Of a DNA stretch of 64,000 bases, positions 24,672-32,980 are shown one piece after another. Source of the stretch: Pseudogulbenkiania subflava DSM 22618 (lineage in GTDB: Bacteria; Pseudomonadota; Gammaproteobacteria; Burkholderiales; Chromobacteriaceae); contig NZ_FXAG01000002.1 of assembly GCF_900177275.1 (NCBI RefSeq), forward strand, positions 272,339 through 336,338, read 5' to 3'. Positions within the stretch are counted from its first letter, which is position 1, and each line of letters starts with the position of its first letter. The notes beneath the pieces are model-generated. The model was not told where the DNA came from. It worked only from the letters and a program-made list of their open reading frames with translations, and made no database searches. A program made the position numbers and the translations under genes.

Positions 24672-26198
24672 ATGACCATCATCCGTCAGGAAGACTTCAT
24701 CCAAAGCATCGCGGATGCCTTCCAGTACATCAGCTGCTACCACCCGAAAGACTACATCGACGCGCTGTACAAAGCGTACCAGCACGAAGAAAGCCCGGCC
24801 GCCAAGGACGCCATGGCGCAGATCCTGATCAACAGCCGCATGTGCGCCGAAGGCCGCCGGCCGATCTGCCAGGATACCGGTATCGCTGTAGTGTTCCTGA
24901 AAGTGGGCATGAAGGTGCAGTGGGACAGCACCCTGAGCGTGCAGGAGATGGTCAACGAAGGCGTGCGCCGCGCCTACAACAACCCGGACAACAAGCTGCG
25001 CGCCTCGGTGCTGCTCGACCCGGCCGGCCTGCGCAAGAACTCCAAGGACAACACCCCGGCCGTGGTGCACTTCGAGATCGTCGAAGGCGACGGCGTCGAA
25101 GTGATCTGTGCCGCCAAGGGCGGCGGCTCCGAGAACAAATCCAAGTTCTACGCGCTCAACCCGTCCGACTCCATCGTCGACTGGGTCATCAAGACCGTGC
25201 CGACCATGGGCGCCGGCTGGTGTCCGCCGGGCATCCTTGGCATCGGCATCGGCGGCACCCCGGAAAAGGCCATGCTGCTGGCGAAAGAATCGCTGATGGA
25301 CCACGTCGACATCCACGAGCTGAAGGCCAAGGCCGACAGCGGCGCGGAACTGACCAAGGTCGAAGCGCTGCGCCTGGAAATCTTCGAGAAGGTCAACGCG
25401 CTGGGCATCGGCGCCCAGGGCCTGGGCGGTCTCACCACCGTGCTTGACGTCAAGATTCTGGACTACCCGACCCACGCGGCTTCGCTGCCGGTTGCCATGA
25501 TCCCGAACTGCGCCGCCACCCGTCACATCCACTTCCATCTGGACGGCAGCGGCCCGGCCCACCTGGAAACGCCGAAGCTGGAAGACTGGCCGGAAATCAC
25601 CTACGACACCAGCAACGGCAAGCGTGTCGACCTCGACAAGATCACCAAGGAAGAAGTGGCGAGCTGGCAGCCGGGCGACGTGCTGCTGCTCAACGGCAAG
25701 ATCCTCACCGGCCGCGACGCCGCGCACAAGCGCATGGTCGACATGCTGAACAAGGGCGAGAAGCTGCCGGTGGACTTCACCAACCGCTTCATCTACTACG
25801 TCGGCCCGGTCGATCCGGTGCGTGACGAAGTCGTCGGCCCGGCCGGTCCGACCACCGCCACCCGCATGGACAAGTTCACCCGCCAGATGCTGGAACAGAC
25901 CGGCCTCCTGGGCATGATCGGCAAGGCCGAACGCGGCCCGGCCGCGATCGAAGCGATCAAGGACAACAAGGCCGTGTACCTGATGGCCGTCGGTGGCTCC
26001 GCCTACCTCGTCTCCAAGGCGATCAAGGCCTCCAAGGTGGTTGGCTTCGAAGACCTCGGCATGGAAGCCATCTACGAGTTCGAAGTGAAGGACATGCCGG
26101 TGACCGTAGCGGTCGATTCCAACGGCACCTCGGTGCACAACACCGGCCCGGCCGAATGGCGCGTCAAGATCGGCAAGATCCCGGTCGCTACTGCCTGA
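24672..26198 (+). CDS. fumA: Class I (iron-sulfur) fumarate hydratase
   Basis: A 508-residue 4Fe-4S fumarase (MTIIRQEDFIQSIADAF) with fused alpha and beta domains. The N-terminal half carries the cluster Cys in RRPICQDTGIAVVF near residue 65 and others near GAGWCPPGILGIGIGG and MIPNCAATRHIHFHLDGSG. The C-terminal half carries YYVGPVDPVRDEVVGPAGPTTATRMD near 376 (shown in part: VGPAGPTTATRMD). It is fast but oxygen- and iron-sensitive, so it complements the adjacent FumC. A strong terminator follows. Confidence 0.95.
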   Translation: MTIIRQEDFIQSIADAFQYISCYHPKDYIDALYKAYQHEESPAAKDAMAQILINSRMCAEGRRPICQDTGIAVVFLKVGMKVQWDSTLSVQEMVNEGVRRAYNNPDNKLRASVLLDPAGLRKNSKDNTPAVVHFEIVEGDGVEVICAAKGGGSENKSKFYALNPSDSIVDWVIKTVPTMGAGWCPPGILGIGIGGTPEKAMLLAKESLMDHVDIHELKAKADSGAELTKVEALRLEIFEKVNALGIGAQGLGGLTTVLDVKILDYPTHAASLPVAMIPNCAATRHIHFHLDGSGPAHLETPKLEDWPEITYDTSNGKRVDLDKITKEEVASWQPGDVLLLNGKILTGRDAAHKRMVDMLNKGEKLPVDFTNRFIYYVGPVDPVRDEVVGPAGPTTATRMDKFTRQMLEQTGLLGMIGKAERGPAAIEAIKDNKAVYLMAVGGSAYLVSKAIKASKVVGFEDLGMEAIYEFEVKDMPVTVAVDSNGTSVHNTGPAEWRVKIGKIPVATA

Positions 26199-26548
26199 TG
26201 GCGGAGCGTTCTTGAACGCTAGCTGAATCGCTTCGGCCTACGTGGGCCGAAGGACAAAACAACACCCCCGCCTGCGATGCAGGCGGGGGTTTTTGCTTTG
26301 TGGGCTCCTAGTGTGCAGGTGGGGGGCTTGAGTTGGAGGAAGTTGCATACCTGTCTGAGAAGCCAGGGAGGAGGGGGCATGACGTATTTCCCCGAAATTT
26401 ATTTCGTACTCTTTCGTCATATATTGTTCTGTGGCATGCTATCCAGCATGATTATTGCCATGCATTCTAGATGGTGACGAAAAAAATACGTCTTTATGGG
26501 ACGTCTAATAGAAAGCTATGCGCATTACCAATCAGCACGGAGTTAAAT
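26199..26548. other. fumA downstream region passing into low-GC sequence
   Basis: It holds a degenerate CTTCGGCC/GGCCGAAG hairpin (26231-26252) and the fumA terminator. From about 26370 the base composition drops sharply, marking the left edge of the acquired island. No gene is recognisable before the GFA gene. Confidence 0.5.
26265..26294 (+). terminator. Rho-independent terminator after fumA
   Basis: CCCCCGCCTGC, loop GAT, GCAGGCGGGGG, then TTTTT. An 11-base perfect GC-rich stem. Confidence 0.92.
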
Positions 26549-26962
26549 ATGAATTCAAAATACACAGGGCAGTGTCTTTGTGGCGAAATCCACTATTCAG
26601 TCGATGTCGAACCATTATTTACTGGAAACTGTCACTGCAAAGACTGCCAAAGAACTTCGGGTAGTGCTTTTATTCCTGCGATGCTTTTCCCCGAAAAAAA
26701 TGTTGTTGTTTCCGGCGAGGCAAAATATTTTGAGTCAACGGCCGACAACGGAAATATGCACAAAAGAGGCTTCTGCCCGAATTGTGGCTCTCAATTGTTC
26801 GCAAAATTCAGCAATCTTCCCGGTATGCTGGGTGTAAAGGCAGGTACGTTAAACGAAGCATCGCACTACGTGCCAAAGTTAGACTTCTATGTGGCAAGCG
26901 CCGCGACTTGGGACTTTATGAACCCCCAACTCCCCAAAAAACAAGGCGCGGCTCAAGGGTAG
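26549..26962 (+). CDS. GFA-family zinc-binding protein (gene-cassette protein)
   Basis: A 137-residue GFA-fold protein (glutathione-dependent formaldehyde-activating type). It carries zinc ligands in GQCLCGEIHYSV near residue 7, CHCKDCQRTSGS near 29, and GFCPNCGSQLF near 75. Most members have no proven activity. The start ATG follows CGGAGTTAAAT. Codon usage and composition are far more AT-rich than the core genes. An integron-type attC site begins 9 bases after its stop, in the orientation expected for a cassette. Confidence 0.88.
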   Translation: MNSKYTGQCLCGEIHYSVDVEPLFTGNCHCKDCQRTSGSAFIPAMLFPEKNVVVSGEAKYFESTADNGNMHKRGFCPNCGSQLFAKFSNLPGMLGVKAGTLNEASHYVPKLDFYVASAATWDFMNPQLPKKQGAAQG

Positions 26963-26971
26963 AGAGTATTC

Positions 26972-27032
26972 GCATAACAATTCGCTGCACCGGACGAGCC
27001 TACCAGCTCGTCGGTGAGCTCAAATGTTAGAC
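26972..27032 (+). other. Integron attC recombination site
   Basis: 61 bases. GCATAAC (R'') is followed by AATTC and GCTGCACCG (L''), then GACGAGC, a 6-base loop, GCTCGTC, then CGGTGAGC (L'), TCAAAT and GTTAGAC (R'). L'' and L' pair except for one extra G in L'', the extrahelical base typical of attC. R' fits GTTRRRY; R'' deviates at one position. The sequence TAACAATTCG next to R'' and TCAA before R' recall the aadA-type attC. Confidence 0.8.
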
Positions 27033-27079
27033 GTGGCAAATTCAAGCAGCTTCGTAGCGTAGCATCTGGAGGTATACAT

Positions 27080-27700
27080 ATGCGAAAGTACTTGATCCTT
27101 CTCTTACACTTACTGCCATTTGCCGCCTACGCCTCAGGCGACATGATTGTTTACCCACACGGTGTTGGGAGCCATGGGGTTTATGTACCTGGGTTTAGGA
27201 CCTATTCTACAAACTGGTACAGCACGTCTAGTCAGAATGTAGTTTTATTGAAAGAACTGAAACAGAGTATCCCACAGATACGAATCGCAGGGTTCGGAGC
27301 AGCATCCCCCGGCAAGACGACACTTTTCTGTCGGCTCAGTTTTCCTGTTTATCTTCCTGATAAGATGGCTCATGAGATTTTTCTTGCGGAGGCAATGCGG
27401 GCTGAACTGCTCGAAGCAGGGCTCTATAGTGAGGACGCTACCGTTTCTGTAACCGGTCACTTGGTCTCGATGGATTTCAACTCGTTCGGGACGGGTAAGT
27501 GGATAATAGAGGCAAAATTCGAGGTCGAAGGTAAAGAGCCGGTTACAATCAAATACGAATATACCTATCCGATATCGATGACTGCGGTTAATGCATGCGG
27601 AGATGTAAGTCGGGCATTGGTTCCAGCTTTGCAAGGCTTTCTATTCACAGTCTACAGTGATGCAGGGTTCAAAGCATTGCTACAACCAACAGCGCGGTAG
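27080..27700 (+). CDS. Hypothetical exported protein in the cassette island
   Basis: A 206-residue protein I do not recognise. It begins MRKYLILLLHLLPFAAYASG, a clear signal peptide with cleavage near residue 18, so it is periplasmic or outer-membrane-associated. It has two Cys (FCRLSFP and NACGDVS) that could form a disulfide. A TGGAGG ribosome site precedes ATG 27080. It is AT-rich and starts 47 bases after the attC site, as the next cassette gene would. A 12-base perfect inverted repeat begins right after its stop. Confidence 0.75.
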   Translation: MRKYLILLLHLLPFAAYASGDMIVYPHGVGSHGVYVPGFRTYSTNWYSTSSQNVVLLKELKQSIPQIRIAGFGAASPGKTTLFCRLSFPVYLPDKMAHEIFLAEAMRAELLEAGLYSEDATVSVTGHLVSMDFNSFGTGKWIIEAKFEVEGKEPVTIKYEYTYPISMTAVNACGDVSRALVPALQGFLFTVYSDAGFKALLQPTAR

Positions 27701-27727
27701 GTTGGGCTTCATGCAATGAAGCCCAAC
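27701..27727. terminator. Perfect 12-base inverted repeat after the exported-protein gene
   Basis: GTTGGGCTTCAT, GCA, ATGAAGCCCAAC begins at the base after the TAG stop. There is no T-run. The outer 7-mers fit integron core consensus (GTTRRRY, RYYYAAC) but in the wrong order for an attC. It is either a terminator or a decayed recombination site. Confidence 0.5.
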
Positions 27728-27817
27728 GTTCGCCACCTCTACCTTGGACCATGGTCGATGCGCTATCGAAGAGGCGGGTGCCAAACCTAATTGTCCCCAA
27801 ACAGAAGGACGCTCGTT

Positions 27818-28225
27818 ATGAAAATCACCGTTGAAACCACCGTCGCGGCCCCCATCGAGAAAGTTTGGAGTGCATATACAACTCCCGAGGACATTAAGCA
27901 GTGGAATGCTGCATCTGATGATTGGCACACCACCGCGGCCACGGTGGATTTGCGCGTCGGCGGCACCTTCTCGTCACGAATGGAAGCCAAGGATGGCAGC
28001 ATGGGATTCGATTTCGCCGGAACCTATACCGCTGTGGTAGCACACAAACTGATCGAATATTCCTTTGGCGATCGCACTGCGCGGGTTGAATTCGCTGATA
28101 GTCCGAAAGGCGTTATGGTACGTGTGACTTTTGATAGTGAGCCAATGCATTCCATCGAACAGCAGCGTGATGGGTGGCAGACCATTTTGAATAATTTTAC
28201 TCGTTATGTTGAAACAGGCAGGTAG
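27818..28225 (+). CDS. SRPBCC-family (AHSA1-like) protein
   Basis: A 135-residue START-like fold protein (MKITVETTVAAPIEKVW) with the family's opening VAAPIEKVWSAYTTPEDIKQWN and the closing DGWQTILNNFTRYVE. It binds a small hydrophobic ligand by family precedent; the ligand is unknown. It lies in the AT-richer island and is preceded by a weak AAGGAC ribosome site. A degenerate attC-like stretch (GCCTAAC at 28244) follows, so it may be another cassette. Confidence 0.85.
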   Translation: MKITVETTVAAPIEKVWSAYTTPEDIKQWNAASDDWHTTAATVDLRVGGTFSSRMEAKDGSMGFDFAGTYTAVVAHKLIEYSFGDRTARVEFADSPKGVMVRVTFDSEPMHSIEQQRDGWQTILNNFTRYVETGR

Positions 28226-28332
28226 CAGTAGACGCACTGTGCTGCCTAACTCCTTTATATGGAGTTCAACGGGCTGTGTCCGTCGGCCGCCGCTCCTGTC
28301 AAACGTTTGATATTCATACAAAGGGGTACTTC

Positions 28333-28458
28333 ATGTTCTCCCACATCTTTATCGGCGTGAGTGACTTCGACCGTGCGCTGGCTTTTTATGAACCACTCAT
28401 GGCGACCCTCGGCATCAAGCTTCGCTTTTGTGATCGAAGCCGCCCTTGGGCGGGTTGA
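28333..28458 (+). pseudogene. Truncated VOC/glyoxalase-family gene fragment
   Basis: The 41-codon frame MFSHIFIGVSDFDRALAFYE matches the start of VOC proteins and continues RFCDRSRPWAG, then meets a stop where the family would continue with WQ. The remaining two-thirds of the domain is missing; the following bases are unrelated in all frames. It looks like a 3'-truncated remnant. Confidence 0.65.
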
Positions 28459-28673
28459 CAGCGCCCTCCCGCGCAGAAACCGTGGGGTCAGGTTGTCGCC
28501 TGTGTTCGCTCGCTGGAGGGCACTCTCGTTGAGTTATGCTCACCCGTGAGCGGCTGACCCAGTGGTCAAGAGATTACCCGCAAACCGAGCTTGAAGGTTT
28601 TTCCCGCAAGAGCTGTACGAAACTCCGCTTCGATTAAAAAGGATTTGAGTTCACACGAGATAGGGCGTTAACA

Positions 28674-29744
28674 ATGAACCTGATTCGTACCTTATTGCTT
28701 TTATCCGGCCTATTTCCCACGTGGTTGGCTGTCGCGGATGATTTCAGCCCGATGCCAAGCGTTTCACGCATGACGGATGTGGCCAAAGCCGCTGTACCGT
28801 TTGATCTGGACATACTCAAGCGCAATTGGGGGCAGCGTATTGTGGTTATGCGCTCAGCAGGTGTCATGCCGATCATCGACATTGAATCAAACTTGGGTGA
28901 GGAGCTTGACCTCCAGGCCTTTGCGCACCGCATGGATCAAGAAGGCGTGGCGCTGATCGCGTTTTCGGGCATAGCCAGGGGGCGAGGCTGGAGCGACGCT
29001 GCCAGATATGCGGTGGCGGCAGACCCTTGGCGCTACATTCCCGCCGGCGATGGTGGATTGCCGCCAGACTGGAAAAGAAACCCAACAGGTTTTGCCAAGG
29101 TTTCCAAAGAACGCATCATCAGTGATGGTTATCCGATGATGGGTGAATATGAGTTCCGCCACTATCCTTCACCTGATCAGATCCAGCGCGGCAACATGGA
29201 GCGCGATGAGTATCTGCCCATCGATAGCCCCGCTGGGCATCAGTTGTTCCAGTTCTCGGAAGAAAGCGGCATCTCGTTCCAGATCCATCAAGAAATAGAA
29301 GACCAGTATTTGCCGCAGCTGGAGAAGATGCTTGCGCAGTACCCCAAAGCCAAGGTCATCTGGTGCCATCTTGCGCAAATGCGCTATCAGGCCAGAAATA
29401 CCGTTTATGGGCCTGACTATGTACGTAAGCTGATTGAACAATATCCCAATCTCTACTTTGATTTGTTCTCGGGTCCGCCAGACCATATCTACCCAGGGAG
29501 CAAGGAATATCCCGGAAAATATTGGGATCGCACGACCGGCAAACTCAAGCCGGAATGGGCGAAATTGATTGCCGATCATCCTTGGCGTTTCATGACTGCA
29601 CTCGATCTCAATCCGTTCATCATGCAAGAGTTCTCGCGCAAGGTTGGCATGCAGCGAGCTGTTCTAGACAGCTTGCCGGTGCCGGTGAGGGAGATCGTTG
29701 CCTATAAGGCTGCTTGGAAGCTCTTGTTCAATGAAGAGATATGA
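28674..29744 (+). CDS. Exported amidohydrolase-related protein
   Basis: A 356-residue protein with a signal peptide ending near residue 21 (LAVADD). The mature part resembles the amidohydrolase-2 TIM barrel: MPIIDIESNLGEELD near 64, ISFQIHQEIED near 200, AKVIWCHLAQMRY near 225, RFMTALDLNPF near 308, and the closing IVAYKAAWKLLF. The first metal-binding HxH of typical members is replaced by IES. One His on each later strand remains, so metal binding is uncertain. Composition is intermediate between the island and the core, and it marks the right side of the island. Confidence 0.7.
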   Translation: MNLIRTLLLLSGLFPTWLAVADDFSPMPSVSRMTDVAKAAVPFDLDILKRNWGQRIVVMRSAGVMPIIDIESNLGEELDLQAFAHRMDQEGVALIAFSGIARGRGWSDAARYAVAADPWRYIPAGDGGLPPDWKRNPTGFAKVSKERIISDGYPMMGEYEFRHYPSPDQIQRGNMERDEYLPIDSPAGHQLFQFSEESGISFQIHQEIEDQYLPQLEKMLAQYPKAKVIWCHLAQMRYQARNTVYGPDYVRKLIEQYPNLYFDLFSGPPDHIYPGSKEYPGKYWDRTTGKLKPEWAKLIADHPWRFMTALDLNPFIMQEFSRKVGMQRAVLDSLPVPVREIVAYKAAWKLLFNEEI

Positions 29745-29971
29745 GTGCCAAGGCTGCTATGGAAGTGCGGTCATCTCGTCCTTGATCGACGGCAGCCCAA
29801 TGTCGGTCGCCGATCTCGAACGCGACCAATCTTTCCCTGGGTCGTAAGCCGTATGAATCATAAGGGGCGGCCGAAGCATCGTGCATGGCGTCACAGCCTC
29901 AAGTGCCAGAGGCGTCTAAGCTGGTAGTCATGGCAACTCGCCCATGATGAGGGCCGAAAAGGAGACGCATC

Positions 29972-30475
29972 ATGCAGAGCATTCAAAGGATCACCCCCTG
30001 TCTGTGGTTCGACGGTCAGGCCGAACCGGCGGCGGGGTTCTATATCGCTATCTTCAAGAATTCCCGGATCGTCGGCATCATCCGTTACGGCGAGGCGGGG
30101 CATGAGATTCACGGCCGGCCGGCGGGCTCGGTGCTGACCGTGGAGTTCGAGCTGGACGGGCAGGCCTTCACCGCCCTCAACGGCGGGCCAGTGTTTACCT
30201 TCAACGAGGCCGTGTCGTTCCAGGTCAACTGCGAGACGCAGGAAGAGGTGGACTACTACTGGGAGAAGCTGTCCGCCGGCGGGGATGAGGCGGCGCAGCA
30301 ATGCGGCTGGCTCAAGGACAAATACGGCGTGTCCTGGCAGGTGGTGCCGACGGCGCTGCCCAAGATGCTGAGCGATGCCGATTATGCCAAATCCGAGCGC
30401 GTCATGACCGCCCTGCTGCGGATGAAAAAGCTCGATATCGCCGCCTTGCAGCGCGCCTACGACGGGATGGCTTGA
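29972..30475 (+). CDS. VOC-family protein, PhnB-like
   Basis: A 167-residue vicinal-oxygen-chelate protein of the PhnB/YjdN group (MQSIQRITPCLWFDGQA). It has the family stretches GSVLTVEFELDGQAFTALNGG and FNEAVSFQVNCETQEEVDYYWEKLSAGG, and CGWLKDKYGVSWQVVP near 108. Its enzymatic role is unknown; members bind metals or small ligands. First of eight small genes on the plus strand that continue to about 33.8 kb. Confidence 0.9.
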   Translation: MQSIQRITPCLWFDGQAEPAAGFYIAIFKNSRIVGIIRYGEAGHEIHGRPAGSVLTVEFELDGQAFTALNGGPVFTFNEAVSFQVNCETQEEVDYYWEKLSAGGDEAAQQCGWLKDKYGVSWQVVPTALPKMLSDADYAKSERVMTALLRMKKLDIAALQRAYDGMA

Positions 30476-30682
30476 TTGGAAACGTCCCCCGCCAGCGGAG
30501 GGTGTGCAACCCCGCATTTCATCCGTTGCCTTCTCCGTGAAGTGGGCCGATGACATCGCCTGTGGGCACGTGCCGCTTTGACGGGCCAGAGGGGGTGAGT
30601 CGGCGCTAAACTGGCATGCCAATTGGCTGGCCGCTGAGCCGCTGTTGCCAGCTGCCGATCGTTCATTTCCCAGGAGCAGAGA

Positions 30683-31156
30683 ATGGCCCAGTACACCGCC
30701 GAAGTGCTTTGGCAGCGCGGCGAGCAGGATTTCCTCGGCAACCGTTACAGCCGCCGCCATGTTTTGCGCTTCGATGGCGGCGTGGAAGTACCCGGTTCGT
30801 CGTCTCCCCACGTCGTTCCCGTCCCGATGTCCGACGCCTCCGCCGTCGACCCGGAAGAGGCCTTCGTGTCGTCGCTCTCCAGCTGCCACATGCTGTGGTT
30901 CCTGTCGATCGCTGCCAAGCGCAAGTTCTGTGTCGACCGCTATTTCGACGCCGCCGTCGGTGTGATGGAGAAGAACGTGGCCGGCAAGATGGCGATGACC
31001 GTCGTCACGTTGCGGCCGGAGGTGACGTTCTCCGGGGAGCGTGTCCCTACTCGTCAGGAACTCGACGCGATGCACCACGAAGCGCATGAGGAGTGTTTCA
31101 TCGCCAACTCGGTCAAAACCGAGGTACGTTGCGAGCCGGTGTACGGGGAGCTGTAA
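30683..31156 (+). CDS. OsmC-family peroxiredoxin-like protein
   Basis: A 157-residue OsmC/Ohr fold protein. Two catalytic-type Cys are present: LSSCHMLWFL near residue 68 and HEECFIANSVKTEV near 136, the pair used to reduce organic hydroperoxides. GYS-type Arg is replaced by a longer VEVPGSSSPHVVPVP loop, which places it in the OsmC-like rather than the Ohr group. The start follows CAGGAGCAGAG. Confidence 0.9.
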   Translation: MAQYTAEVLWQRGEQDFLGNRYSRRHVLRFDGGVEVPGSSSPHVVPVPMSDASAVDPEEAFVSSLSSCHMLWFLSIAAKRKFCVDRYFDAAVGVMEKNVAGKMAMTVVTLRPEVTFSGERVPTRQELDAMHHEAHEECFIANSVKTEVRCEPVYGEL

Positions 31157-31213
31157 GCTGGCGCGCTCGCGGAGCATGCGGCCGCCAACCATCGTCAAGC
31201 CAGGGAGAAAACC

Positions 31214-31627
31214 ATGAAACCGCGAATCAGTATGATTACGCTGGGTGTCAGCGATCTCGACCGTGCCACCCGGTTTTACGAAGAGGGGCTGGGCCTGCCG
31301 CGCTATCCGATGGAGTCCGCCGGCGTCGCCTTCTTTGCACTGCAAGGCACCTGGCTGGCCCTGTATCCATGGTCGGCGTTGGCCGAAGACGCCACTGTGT
31401 CGGCCGAGGGCAGCGGTTTTCGCGGCTGTGCCCTGGCCCACAACGTGTCGACGCGGGAAGAGGTCGATCAGGTGCTGGAGCAGGCGGTGAATGCCGGCGC
31501 GCGCTTGGTGAAGCCGGCACAAGATGCCTTCTGGGGAGGCTATAGCGGCTACTTCGCCGATCCGGATGGCCATCTCTGGGAAGTGGCATGGAATCCGTTC
31601 ATGGCGATCGGTCCGCAGGATGAGTAA
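31214..31627 (+). CDS. VOC/glyoxalase-family protein
   Basis: A 137-residue VOC protein (MKPRISMITLGVSDLDRATRFYEEGLG shown in part: LGVSDLDRATRFYEEGLG). The second half ends FADPDGHLWEVAWNPF, the conserved metal-ligand Glu of glyoxalase-like proteins. It may act in dicarbonyl or antibiotic resistance, but the substrate is unknown. The ribosome site AGGGAGA precedes the start. Confidence 0.9.
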   Translation: MKPRISMITLGVSDLDRATRFYEEGLGLPRYPMESAGVAFFALQGTWLALYPWSALAEDATVSAEGSGFRGCALAHNVSTREEVDQVLEQAVNAGARLVKPAQDAFWGGYSGYFADPDGHLWEVAWNPFMAIGPQDE

Positions 31628-31660
31628 GGGGAATCAGAGCTCATCACGGGGGAGGGGGCG

Positions 31661-32197
31661 ATGCGTATTGAACCGCTGGCCGATCACCGGCAACTGATCG
31701 CCGAGATCGCGGCGTTGCTCCACGCCGAGTGGGGTGATCTGGCGCCGTGGGCGTCTCGGGACGAGATCGAGCGCCGTTTCGCCGGGCAGGCGAGCACGGG
31801 ACATGCGCCGTTCACGCTGGTGGCGCTGGCCGATTCGGGTGAACTGCTCGGCACGGCAAGCGTGAAGCTGTTCGAACTGCCCTCTCATCCAGACAAGGCG
31901 CATTGGATGGGCGAGGTCTTCATTCCGCGTGCGTTGCGTGGGCGGGGCATCGGTTCGGCGCTGGTACTGGCCTGCATCACGCAAAGCCGGGCCTTGGACC
32001 TCCCGGCCCTGTACCTCTACACGCCGGATCAGCAGGCTTTATACGAGCGCTTCGGTTGGCAGGAGATCGCCCGCGAGGTGGTCAACGACGAGCTTGTCAG
32101 CATCATGGTCTTGGCGCTGACAGAAACCGTTCCTGATGATGCCGCGTGTCGCGGCCAAGAGCCTGAAGAGTTGGACATGGAAGGAGTCACATCATGA
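31661..32197 (+). CDS. GNAT-family N-acetyltransferase
   Basis: A 178-residue acetyltransferase. The acetyl-CoA-binding motif A is VFIPRALRGRGIGSALVLAC near residues 86-105 (R-G-x-G-I-G), and LYLYTPDQQALYERFGWQE near 118 is motif B. The acceptor is unknown. It overlaps the next gene as ATGA, so the two are co-translated. Confidence 0.9.
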   Translation: MRIEPLADHRQLIAEIAALLHAEWGDLAPWASRDEIERRFAGQASTGHAPFTLVALADSGELLGTASVKLFELPSHPDKAHWMGEVFIPRALRGRGIGSALVLACITQSRALDLPALYLYTPDQQALYERFGWQEIAREVVNDELVSIMVLALTETVPDDAACRGQEPEELDMEGVTS

Positions 32198-32541
32198 TTT
32201 ACCATGGAAGCTGTCATTGTGGGCGGATCGCCTTCGACGTGGAAGGCGATCTCAGCCAGGTCATGGATTGCAACTGTTCTATCTGCCGTCGCAAGGGGGC
32301 ATTGTTATGGTTCGTGCCGCGCCAGCAACTGCGCCTGCTGACGCCAGAGGCGGACATGAGCACCTACACCTTCAACAAGCACGTCATCCAGCACCATTTC
32401 TGTCCGACCTGCGGCATGCACCCATTTGGCGAGGGACGCGACCCGGCCGGGAACGCGATGGCGGCGGTCAACGTGCGCTGCCTCGACGATGTCGATCTGG
32501 ACTCGCTCACGGTCAAGCACTTCGACGGCAGGGCGCTGTGA
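32194..32541 (+). CDS. GFA-family zinc-binding protein
   Basis: A 115-residue GFA protein with zinc ligands in [12 protein letters not shown] near residue 5, [10 protein letters not shown] near 27 and [14 protein letters not shown] near 68. It overlaps the GNAT gene by 4 bases. It is the second GFA protein of the window, but unlike the island copy its composition matches the core genome. Confidence 0.92.
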   Translation: MIYHGSCHCGRIAFDVEGDLSQVMDCNCSICRRKGALLWFVPRQQLRLLTPEADMSTYTFNKHVIQHHFCPTCGMHPFGEGRDPAGNAMAAVNVRCLDDVDLDSLTVKHFDGRAL

Positions 32542-32611
32542 GCGCTGGCGCAGCTTGCACCACGGGTGGGCCCGCGCCTATGCTGCCGGATTACCATTGA
32601 TCGGGATTCGC

Positions 32612-32947
32612 ATGGTTGTGATCGCCAAAACCCTCGCCTTGTACATCGCCACGGCGCTGGCCGAAATCATCGGCTGCTATCTGCCGTATCTCTGGCTGAA
32701 AAAGTCGGCGCCGGCCTGGTACCTGCTGCCGGCAGCGCTGAGCCTGATGGCATTCGCCTGGCTCTTGACCCTGCATCCTCAGGCGGCGGGACGGGTTTAC
32801 GCCGCCTACGGCGGGGTCTACGTGGCGGTGGCGCTGGGCTGGCTGTGGGCGGTGGACGGCATCCGCCCCTCGCTGTGGGACGTGGCGGGCAGCGCGGTGA
32901 CCCTGGCCGGGATGGCGATCATCCTGTTCGCGCCGCGGCCAGGCTGA
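32612..32947 (+). CDS. ynfA: YnfA/UPF0060 small membrane protein
   Basis: A 111-residue inner-membrane protein with four hydrophobic segments, of the UPF0060 family. Typical features are [17 protein letters not shown] at residues 14-30, the [16 protein letters not shown] stretch, and the closing [13 protein letters not shown]. Members are SMR-like and suggested to export toxic cations. The start at ATG 32612 fits family N-termini; the longer frame upstream is read-through. Confidence 0.92.
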   Translation: MVVIAKTLALYIATALAEIIGCYLPYLWLKKSAPAWYLLPAALSLMAFAWLLTLHPQAAGRVYAAYGGVYVAVALGWLWAVDGIRPSLWDVAGSAVTLAGMAIILFAPRPG

Positions 32948-32980
32948 GGGCGGGGCGCTTGATCGGGGAGGGAGGATACG

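Noticed and set aside
27701..27727. Second attC site after the exported-protein gene
   Set aside because: The 7-mers fit core-site consensus but appear as R' then R'' with only 13 bases between, the wrong order, and no L'/L'' arms are visible.
28244..28320. Third attC site after the SRPBCC gene
   Set aside because: GCCTAAC and a TTCAACGGG stretch are suggestive, but the right arm does not pair well and R' (GTTTGAT) breaks consensus. Mentioned only as degenerate.
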